Of a DNA stretch of 64,000 nucleotides, positions 55,060 through 64,000 are shown piece after piece. A program made the translations under genes and the position numbers. The number at the start of each line of letters is the position of its first letter. The stretch's first letter is position 1. The stretch is from Opisthocomus hoazin (taxonomy: Eukaryota > Chordata > Aves > Opisthocomiformes > Opisthocomidae): positions 80,094,504-80,158,503 of the forward strand of contig NC_134414.1 in the NCBI RefSeq assembly GCF_030867145.1, in the 5' to 3' direction. The notes beneath the pieces are model-generated. The model ran no database searches, was not told the DNA's origin, and saw only the letters and a program-made list of their open reading frames with translations.

Positions 55060-58000
55060 GTAAAGATTAACTTTTGTTCTCCACTGTTTTGTTAGCATGT
55101 CATTTAAGCATTGGAACATCCTGTTTGTCCTATTTCAGGATGGCTACGTTTATTATTTGGGTCAGTGTGTGGGAGAAGGCCTTGGAGGAGGGCTTGTGTG
55201 ACCTGTGTGTGCATATGAATACTTACAGTCTGTAATCTTTGGGGTTTCTTGGAGGGGATGGAGAAAAAAGGATTTTTTTTCTTTTTTTTCTTTTTTCTGT
55301 TTTTGAGGGAAGGAAAGAAAGAGGAACTTTTTCGCGGTCCCTGTGCATCATCTTGTCAGATCAGTGTTAATAATCTGAGCATTTGCTTACCTGGGCAATA
55401 GTGAGATTTCCCTAATTCGTTCTTGCCCCTTCCTACTTAACAAACCGATTCCAAAAGGAGAGAAATAACATTTTACCCTATTACTTGCTTCTTTGTACTG
55501 TTCAAAAGAGGCTGTGAAAGTATGAACAAAAGAGGATGGAGAGTTTTAATTAACATAGGTTTTTATTAATGTAGAGTGTGACTTTTCTGCATAACCCTGC
55601 TTACAGAAACTGAATTTATCCTATTATGGGCAAATACAGCTGCGCTATAGCTGGTGTCCTCATTAGTGCTAGATTCAGACCTGTGTATCATTAACCTTTC
55701 TTTGGTCATATTGCTTCTCTCTGCTGCCTCGAATAGATGATTTTTTTTTTTTCTGTCCAAAGAACCTTTTTTTTTTCCCCTCACATGGGGAGGCACTGGA
55801 TGACTGTTAGCTCGTGAGTGATTCCCTTTGCCTCCACAATGAAAACAGCACTAAAGAAAAGGCTAGCTCATGTTTTCTCTCACACCTGTAGATGTGACAG
55901 GTAGTTTGGATGGAAAGCAGCACAGCATGTAGATAAACGTTTTACGTAGACTACAGAATCATAGGTTAACTTTAGCAAAGACTTCTATTTAGAGACAGTA
56001 GGAAAAATCAAGTCTTGTCTTCAGTGGGTGGAGCCCTGGGAGGGCCCAAGAACTGCGGTGGAATTTTTTTTTCTGCCCTTCATGAACAAATGAATGTGGA
56101 ATTTTGATTAAAATCGAAACCCAGAAGCTTATTTTGTGGTGGCTTCTTGTATATGTAATTAAAATTGGTGTTAACTTCAAAACAAGTGCACCTCTGTTTT
56201 GGATAAAGCCTGTATAAGAGCACTCCAGGACAGATGTTATAAAAAAAATTCTAGATTTCTTATTTAACCATCAAGAGAAGAAAATAAGTATCTATTTTAT
56301 GACAGGAGAAAGAAGGTAATATTCTCCTCTTTTTTTTTTCCTCTTTTTTTTTTCCTTTTTTTGTTCTTCTTGCAAAAATCCTTCCAAAAGTCAGTAGCAT
56401 GCTCAGTGGTTTTTTTTTTGGTGGAAAAGGAACGATGTTGTTTCTAAAAAGCTTTCACAGTGGTGTTTCCTGAACATTGTAGAAAGCTGAGAACCTGCTG
56501 ATGCGTGCCTTTGACTTCCTGGCTCCTCTCCTGAGGGTGACCTTGTTATTCTTGTGAATGTTTGTTGTCCTTGTGAATATGCCTGCATGGAGAACAGGCA
56601 CAAAGAAAAGAATAGTTGAAGACAAGCCCATTTCAGCAAGTACTGGAGGACTTTTACAGAGCATTGCAGGCTATTAGCTTGGAAGATTTTGGTGGCTATC
56701 CAGCTGACCTACAAAACCGGTGTGGGCCGGGTCAGAACAAAAGCAGATCAAGACCAACCAGCTCAAGACAGCTCTGGCAGGTTCTCAGAGGGAGCAACGA
56801 CTAGGGGAAGCCTGGTTTGGAAGCGCAAGCTTATCTCGGATAGAGAAGACAACAAGGCATGCAAGAAACGTGAGAGTGTGCATTCTGAAAGCATGACGAG
56901 GAGACAGAAGCAAGTCTTCATAATTAGTGTTGTGTTTGCACCAGGTTCAGCACAGTGCTGCCAGGGAGACGTTGATTCAAGCTCTGAAGCTACCTGGTTT
57001 GGTGCTAGGTCACTGTCTTTGCATCATATTCGTTGTGTCATGGAAATGCCCATCTTCCTTTATTACTGTAACTCACTGGCAACACAAGAAGACTGCGAAA
57101 TGATAGGTTACTGTCCATTTGCTGATTGGCATCAGTAGATGCAACACCCATCAATGGAATCCTGTTCACTTCTCTCAGACTTGGATTTGGTCCATGAGTA
57201 TTTAATGGTTTGACTTACATCTTGTAAGACAACTTCTTTGATTGCATGCCCTCATTATCGATCTTCTGTCTGCGATAAGCTTGATTTGGGTGTTCAAAGC
57301 AGGAAAATAGACAGAAACCAGATTTTAAAAGGTGAAAAAATGGAGTGTGGTATTAAACTACAATTGACAGTTTGAAAGAATTTTCTTTATTTCAAATACA
57401 ATCTTGTCCTTTTTCTTTGGCTACTAGAAATACTGCCATTGGCACCAGTAAGACTGACCATTGAAGAAGGCAATTCCTAGCACCAGTGAACAATTTGTTT
57501 GACAGAAGAGTTAAAAACCAAAATCATATGCAAATTCCTATCAAATTCCTATTCAAGATCCCAGCAAGTCACTTCACTGAGTTGTCAGCTTTTCTTATTG
57601 AGGCTTTACAAAATTAGAAGAAATAATGGAACAGAAAAAGATAGCAAAATTGCTGGCTGGCTGTCCTGAAGAAATTGTGAGCTGCAATAGAATTTCATCT
57701 AAATGTGGTACAAGAGATATGTCAGATATAAGACTTTGAAGAAGTCAAGTTTTGTGCAGACTGCCTGCCCCTGTGTAACTCCTTGTGCTGGAAAGAGTCA
57801 GGTAATTTTTTGAAGTTCGTGAAAGATGGGTCTTGTCCATCTATCACATGTAAACTTAGACTTGCATTTGTCTCAAACCTTCAAGCACCTATCTCATGGT
57901 TTTTTTTGTAGGGAATATGGGTATTTAGTTCAGGAGGGCATTTTTACCAGGTATTTAAGATATAAATGCTTAAAGTGCCAAGTTAGGAGCTGGTCCAGTC

Positions 58001-61000
58001 AAAGGTGGGAGAAGATGAATTTCTGCTTTCAGTCGTATTTTCCTGTGCAGAGTTGATGGGATTGGAGTATGAAATCTTGTGCTTGGACAACTCTGAAAAC
58101 AGGACAAATGCTGAATAAATTAATCCTTCAGCTATTTATTCCCTGAAAAAAGTGAGTTTTCACATTAAGATAATTATTTCAGTGGAAGATGCTAGTTGAA
58201 ACAGGCCATTTCATTGCTGTTTGCCTCAAACCACGACAAAGTGTAGTTTAGTTGGGAACTGCTTTATTGAAAAGTCTCGATGCCTTCATGAGGATTTCAT
58301 GCTAAGCTTCTTAATGTCAGGTGGGCAACCTCTGTATAGGAGCACACCTTTTTGCAATAAGTACATAGGCTGCCAGGCAATATTGGTGTCTGATTTGTAA
58401 ATGGTGGCATGTCAGGTGTGTGCGCATAACGTAACCATGCATTGTGGTGCTTGAGTAGTTAAGCAATGACATTTTCTGTACATTTATGTTTGTGTTCTAC
58501 AGGGAGTCATGACACTATGACCTACTGCTTGGACAAAAGCTCTGCTGTTAGTGGCAATGATTCCAAGCTGGTGAAGTTTTTAAACAAATGTATGCCCTGC
58601 ATTGTGCACCCCATTATCATGAAGTGGTCTACAACACAGGTAACTGTTGTTTAGCATTCTTGTCATGCCTGGGCAAAGTTGAAGCTTGTGCTGCAGTGTT
58701 GAGAATGGTCACGCTCTCCCATGCGCAATTAAAGGATAGCCTGCTGCCCAGAAATGTGTGCTCTTGTGAGATACTGTGCTTGTGTGTCATGGTTTAACAC
58801 CAGCTGGCAATGAAGCACCAGACTGTCACTCGCTTGCTCCCCCCTGGTGGGATGGGGGAGAGAATCAGAAGGGTAAAAGTGGGAAAACTCGTGAGTTGAG
58901 ATACAGACATTTTAACAGGTAAAGCAAAAGCTGTGTGTGCAAGCAAGGCAAAACAAGGAATTCATTCACTACTTCCCATTGACGGGCAGGTGTTCAGCCA
59001 TCTCCAGGAAAGCAGGGCTCCATCACACATAACAGTTATTGGGAAGACAAAGGCCGTCACTCCGAACGTCCCCTACTTTCCTTCTTCTTTCCCCCATCAT
59101 ATGGTACGGAATATCCCTTTCGTCAGCTGGGGTCAGCTGTCTCAGCTGTGTCCCCTCCCAACTTCTAGTGCACCCCTATGCTACTCGCTGGTGGGGTCAT
59201 GTGAGAAGCAGAAAAAGCCTTGACTCTGTAAGCGCTGCTCAGCGATAACAAAAACATCCCTGTGTTATCAAAACTCTTTTGAGCACAAATCCAAAACATA
59301 GCCTCATACTAGCTACTATGAAGAAAATTAACTCTACCCCATCCAAAACCAGCACATTGGTGTATGAGATAGGTGCCACATATACCAGATCTTCTTTTGT
59401 GAGGAAAAAGCATGTAGGTGAGGCAGGGATGATACATGGACAAACATGTTGCTTAAAGCTGACCACTTCGTACTAGAAACTCATCTTCTTTTTCACATGT
59501 TTATTGTTGTTATAAATAACTGTCATGGTTTAGCCCCAGACAACAACAAAGAACCATGCGGTCGCTCTCTCACTCCTCCCCCCATCCCCGGTGGCATGGG
59601 GAGGAGAATCAGAAGGAAAAGGCAAAACTCGTGGGCTGTGATAGAAGCAGTTTAACAAAATCGCAGAGGGAGAAGAAAATAACAACAAGAATACTGATAA
59701 AAAGAATATACAGCATGCAATGCTCTCACCACCCAATGCTCAGCTTGCTCCTGAATAGCAATCCCCTTCCTTCAGCCAGCTCCCCACTTAAATGCCAAGC
59801 AGGACTTCACATGGTATAGAATATCACATTTTATTGCCTGGTTTGGGTCAGCCCACCTGGCTTCTTGTGCAAATTAACCCTATCCCAGCCGAACCCAGGA
59901 CAAGAACATTTAATATTATTATAATCAAAAGTGCTTTTCCTCTTGCATTTTGTTCAGAAGGTAATGCTTGTTATTTCTACTGTCACTGTTGGCTGGGATG
60001 GCCGTTGTTTTCCCCATCTATGTTGTGTAAGAATTTCACCCAGCAGCAGAGACAAAAATCTTGTTGAAGGGAATTTTTTTTCCATAAAGATTAAGAGAAT
60101 GAAGGTGTGGTCCCTCATGCAAGGTTTAGTTAATTTTTCAAAATGTCTAAATATTAAGCTAGTAGTTGTGTCTTTGTTCCTCACAAATGTATGTTAAGGA
60201 CAAAATTTGAGATCATGATTTAAGCTAGAGCTTTTGAAGATTTTTCTAAAGAACAGGCTTTTCTGGCATCAAAGAGGTACCAAAAGACTTTTCACTTTTG
60301 TTCTTATTGAAGGACTGGTTTGTTATTAGGGGATTAAAACTGAATAATTGATAAATGACAATATTATGCCTAGGTTTCTTCTGTTGTGTTTGAGCAGGCA
60401 TGGCAAACTGGAGCGTTAGACACAATCAGATACCAAATATGTAATGGCAGTGACAAGTTGATGCGGAAAGGCACTTGCTTAGCACAGGGTGTCGTGTTGA
60501 GCTGCTTTGTGCTTTGGGACTTCAGCCAATGAAAGGTATTGCTGTCTCCTAAGTTGTGGGTTGCTGGCCACTGAAGTGACCCCGTTGGTGACAAACAAGC
60601 TCCTTACATCATCATAGTTATTTTCTGGTCTGAACCCAGCGTTCTGAGTGGGGAGTGGCCCGGCGCCGAAGGGAAGGAGGCATGGCTGCAATCCTGCTCC
60701 TCCTCAGCTCTGCTGTGCTCGAGTTATCTTTGTGAGGAGGTGACTCTCCACACACTGGTTTCCAGAGCAGAGCTCAAGCAGCCCTCGTGATGGTAGGGCC
60801 CACAGGTTCCTGGGTGGCCCAGTGCTGGAGGAGTTGGTGCCTGGCTGTTACAGGTGTCAGTCTAGAGACCCATGTTATAGCAGCCTTCCAGTACCTGAAG
60901 GGGGCCTACAGGAAGGATGGAGAGGGACTTTTTACAAGGGTTTAGATTAGGTATGAGGAAGAAATTCTTCACCATGAGGGTGGTGAGACACTGGAACAGG

Positions 61001-63253
61001 TTGCCCAGAGAAGCTGTGGCTGCCCCCTCCCTGGCAGTGTTCAAGGTCAGGTTGGATGGAGCTCTGAGCAACCTGGTCTAGTGGAAGGTGGCCCTGCCCA
61101 TGGCAGGGAGGTTGGAACCAGATGATCTTTAAGGTCCCTTCCAACCCAAACCATTCTATGAGTCTATGAGTCTATGATTCTATGATTCTATCTTTCCTGT
61201 GCAATGGCTGATGGCAGCTGTGTAAATTCCTGCCCTATATGTCTGGTGTGAGATTCCAGCACTGAGCAGCATCGCTTCCCAAGGCTTCCTCTTAGGTTTT
61301 ACCCTTGGGGACAATGTTCATGCTGTCTATCCCGAAAAAGAACACTAGCCAGTACTTTTTTCTGGTTTTGTTTTTCCTTTTGTTGGGGATGAGTGAGCTC
61401 CACAGAGACAGCCCTGATAAAGTCCTTGATCTAGTAAAATAAATACAGCGTTTCTAAGGTGATGATCCTGCAGCTTTAGTTCATATGAATAGTCCTGTGA
61501 AGAGCAATTGTGTATTTACGAACAGGTTAATGGATCTTTAATTTTCAGAACGCAACAAGGGCAGGGGTCTGAAACTAACCTAATCCGTGCCTGCAGTCTA
61601 TGCCGTAGGGAAATCATCATCGCTCCCGTCAGAGAGTAAAATACTTCAAACTTGCAAGTTGGTGCTGTATAGTGCCATTTTAAAGATGAAAGACCTGTGA
61701 AAAATGTCGTAGGGCTAAATTTGTACACCTCTTTTGGCTTTCTAAATGAAAGAAGCAAATCCCTTCCAAGCTCTGAGGACCTTTGTCTTCTGCTTCACCT
61801 TTCAGGTGCTGACTGTGACAGAGCAACTTGAGGCCGGAGTTAGATATCTGGATTTCAGGATTGCCCACAAGGCTAATGATCCATCTGTGAACTTGTACTT
61901 CGTGCATATGGTTTACACAACTGTTACTGTACAGGTACTGTCCTTACCTTTGGGATGGCTATAAAAATGGTGCTGTTTCTTTTATTTAAGAGCCATCATA
62001 ATCTGAAAATGCTGGTTTTCTGAGTAGGTTATTTGTTTTCCTACTGTGAGGTCTTCAACCTAGAGAAAATCAGCGGGGCTGGAAGTTAGTTTCAGCAGCT
62101 GCAAGTGAGACTGCAGCATCAATCCATTCCTCATCCTCAAACCAGAGCTGCTGTGCCTTGCTCTCCACTGCCTATCCCCTACCAAGTGCCCAATGTTTCT
62201 GGAGTTTTTCTTGTGTTGTCCCAGGATGCTACCTAGGGCAATCCCGTTTCCCCGTTAAGGAGAGAAGGTACTAAAAGCCTAATAAAATCATAGAAACCTG
62301 ATTTGTTTTTTTTTTGAGGAAAAAGTATTTCACTGAAAGACAGAGAAACTTAAGTCTGGATCCCATGATCAAATTACTGTCAGCTACTATGAAGAAACTA
62401 CTGTAAGTTGCTCTTTGCATGCAGTCTGTCACTACGGACTAGTTTACGTCTTGTTTCCGTTTGCTGGGACCTGTACAGGCAGGCACAGCCAGCTAATGCA
62501 GCTTTTCATTTGTAGACTAACTGGCTAAACTTCAGTTTCCTGCTCATGAGTCTGAACCCTTCACGCCTTGAGATTTCATGGTGACTGGCATGCTCATGTA
62601 AACCATTAGATGTAGTGTCTGCCTCTGCCTATCCTGCTAATTACACACAGTCTTCAAGAAGTTGTCATTGCCCGTAAGAAATGTGGAAAAGAGGTCCTGT
62701 CATGTTTAAGCAAGCACAGAGCTGCTCCCTGGTTTTGAGTTTGCCACTAACACATTGTTTGTCCTTAAAGAAGCTTGGGAAGATGGGTTTACTGCTAACC
62801 TGCCTCTAGGCAGTAGGAGATTCTTGGATATTATCAAAACACAAAGCTGTGAAGTGTAGCGTGCTGGGTCCACATCCAGACCAAACCAGCACAGACCTGC
62901 AGAAGGTCGGTTTTCCTGGGGTGCATGTCTCTGTAACACCTCGTGGGCTGTCAGATGGCCGTCCTCCAGAAACCTACGCTGATTGTTACTACTGTGATTG
63001 TGAGTCTTCCTTACCGTCAGTGCCCTGGTGGTTTTATGTCTTTTTTGTTCTGCATAGCATAGACGACTTTCTAAATTGCTGTGACTCTCTCTTGTAGGAT
63101 ATTCTGTGGGAAGTGTTAAGGTGGTTGGAAACTCATCCTCAGGAAGTTGTTATCTTAGCCTGCAGGAATTTTGATGGATTAACCAAGAAACTTCACTGTA
63201 ATCTTATTGCCTGTATAAAAGAGATTTTTCAGTGTAAACTGTGTCCCAGAAAT
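54948..63253 (+). CDS. PLCXD1: PI-PLC X-domain containing protein 1, 5' part, truncated by window end
   Basis: Visible coding exons are 54948-55059, 58503-58639, 61806-61934 and 63098-63253, giving 178 codons against about 323 in human PLCXD1. The rest lies past the right edge. The protein is a small phosphatidylinositol-specific phospholipase C of the X-domain-only family. Catalytic features align with bacterial PI-PLC: the His-Asp pair at 40-41 (GSHDTMTY), Asp99-x-Arg101 (YLDFRIAH) and the second His at 117 (YFVHMVYTT). [12 protein letters not shown] and [13 protein letters not shown] are diagnostic of the PLCXD1 branch; PLCXD2/3 read differently at these places. Intron phases are 1, 0, 0, 0. 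The start at 54948 is chosen because it gives an N-terminus of similar length to the human protein before Trp-Met-Ser. The frame is open further upstream to the exon start at 54917, so a longer N-terminus from an unseen exon is possible. Confidence 0.9.
55060..58502 (+). other. PLCXD1 intron between first two main coding exons
   Basis: 3.44 kb with T-rich homopolymer stretches near 55272-55300, 55741-55778 and 56330-56365. A 149-codon frame at 56689-57138 has no recognisable motif and I treat it as chance. Confidence 0.6.
58503..58639 (+). CDS. PLCXD1: PLCXD1, coding exon (residues 38-83)
   Basis: 137 nt, acceptor GTTCTACAG and donor GTAACT. It opens with [14 protein letters not shown], which holds the first catalytic His, and ends IMKWSTTQ. 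Confidence 0.92.
58785..59356 (+). mobile_element. Solo LTR, TGTCATGGTTTA family, copy A
   Basis: It begins TGTCATGGTTTAACACCAGC, contains CCCCTGGTGGGATGGGGGAG and AAAACTCGTGAGTTGAGATA, and ends CCATCCAAAACCAGCACA. This is the layout of a widespread avian LTR. No viral coding sequence is attached. It is in a PLCXD1 intron, sense orientation. Confidence 0.8.
59521..59902 (+). mobile_element. Solo LTR, TGTCATGGTTTA family, copy B, shorter
   Basis: Same terminal motifs as copy A: TGTCATGGTTTAGCCCCAGA at the start and CCCAGCCGAACCCAGGACA at the end. About 190 bp are missing relative to copy A. Flanks ATAAC and AGAAC differ at one base, consistent with a decayed 5-bp target duplication. Confidence 0.8.
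60876..61191 (+). mobile_element. CR1 LINE 3' fragment with intact terminal repeats
   Basis: It runs from AGCAGCCTTCCAGTACCTGA to a clear 3' end of tandem TCTATGAG/TCTATGAT octamers at about 61155-61191. It lies in the PLCXD1 intron before the 61806 exon. Confidence 0.92.
61806..61934 (+). CDS. PLCXD1: PLCXD1, coding exon (residues 84-126)
   Basis: 129 nt, phase 0 to 0, acceptor CACCTTTCAG and donor GTACTG. It encodes [18 protein letters not shown] and the YFVHMVYTT segment with the second catalytic His. Confidence 0.92.
63098..63253 (+). CDS. PLCXD1: PLCXD1, coding exon (residues 127-178)
   Basis: 156 nt, phase 0 to 0, acceptor TCTTGTAG and donor GTAAGT. It encodes [17 protein letters not shown] and ends LCPRN, where human PLCXD1 continues with CPRGE. 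The next exon is outside the window. Confidence 0.92.
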
Positions 63254-63676
63254 GTAAGTATGAGATCTTGTTTTTCCTCATTTTTTTAGGAATGATATAT
63301 TACAGTGAGATCTTTGATTCCAGATTTTTAGATATATTCTGCTTTCTCTATATATCTAACCTAGGAAAAGTAACATTTGCTGCATCAGAGATAGGTCTTT
63401 GTCTAATAAAATTGAGGACATAAAGCAAACCTACATCTCAGTGTGGAGGAGGGAATTAAATTTGACTGTCATGTCTGTTGAGCTGTGGGACAACAGTAGG
63501 GACACAGCTGCCATCCACTGTCCTGTCTGAGTTTTGTCAAAAAAAAAAAAAAAAATTAAAAATGGTGCGTGTGTGTGTGTTATAAATATAGTCTTTACTA
63601 CTTTTATAGAATTTAAAGAATCCATTTTCTGCCTTTTCACAGCAGTAATTATAAATGAATTTTGATGCTATTTATA

Positions 63677-64000
63677 ATAGTTCAGGTTGGAAGTGAGGAA
63701 GTGACCTCCAGAGGTCATCTGGTCCAACCCCACCATGTAAAGCAGGACCCATCCGTTCTTTAATATCTCCAAGGATGGAGATTCTGCAACCTTTCTAGGC
63801 AGCTTGGTCCAGTGTTTGACCACTCTCACGGTAAACATGTTTACTTTCTGTCTATCTGATCAGAATTTTATCTTGCTGTAACTTGTGTCTGCTGACTTTC
63901 ATCCCTTTTTGCTACGCATCTCGGAGGACTGTCTGCCTCTGTCTTCGATATCTGTGCCCATTAGGTGTTTGCAAACAGCAGTAAGACCTGTCCATAGTCT
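63677..64000 (-). mobile_element. CR1 LINE fragment running off the window
   Basis: It begins with TTCAGGTTGGAAGTGAGGAA and contains AGGTCATCTGGTCCAACCCC, the reverse complement of a CR1 3' UTR. ORF2-related sequence continues to the window end. It lies in the PLCXD1 intron after the 63253 donor. Confidence 0.8.

Noticed and set aside
56689-57138. 149-codon frame in a PLCXD1 intron
   Set aside because: It has no motif, no splice signals and no Kozak support; it is probably chance.

Overview
This is vertebrate nuclear DNA, almost certainly from a bird. The genes are split into short exons with consensus GT/AG introns. The interspersed repeats are dominated by CR1 LINE 3' ends, several closing with the ATTCTATGA-type terminal repeat typical of avian CR1. 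Promoters are compact CpG islands, and there are solitary LTRs of the avian endogenous-retrovirus type. I cannot fix the species. The LTRs opening with TGTCATGGTTTA suggest a neoavian bird rather than a galliform, but that rests on memory of the family.

Three protein-coding genes can be supported, all on the + strand. (1) A complete regucalcin/SMP30 gene (RGN copy 1): CpG-island promoter at about 4.78-5.86 kb, a short noncoding first exon, and six coding exons from 5847 to 16550 (299 aa). (2) A second complete regucalcin gene (RGN copy 2), 7.7 kb downstream in the same orientation: six coding exons from 24226 to 30143 (300 aa). All internal exon sizes and phases match copy 1 exactly. (3) The 5' part of a PI-PLC X-domain gene, best matching PLCXD1: CpG-island promoter at about 50.44-51.0 kb and coding exons from 54948 to 63253. 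It runs off the right edge with about 178 codons seen.

The main result is the tandem regucalcin pair. The exon phases and lengths are the same, both genes have a splice acceptor only 2-3 nt before the ATG, and all residues known to bind metal or substrate are kept. By hand count the two proteins are only about two-thirds identical, so the duplication is old and both copies appear to be under constraint. Regucalcin is the gluconolactonase of ascorbate synthesis and a Ca2+-binding liver/kidney protein, so a retained second copy raises a subfunctionalisation question. No promoter or first exon could be assigned to copy 2, which may share that of copy 1.

The rest is intergenic or intronic. Positions 1-4.7 kb hold no recognisable gene. 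16.8-24.2 kb separates the two RGN copies. About 30.7-50.4 kb is gene-poor, with CR1 fragments and a (TCTCC)n array. PLCXD1 introns hold a solo LTR, two related degenerate LTRs and CR1 pieces. No tRNA, rRNA or CRISPR-like feature was found.
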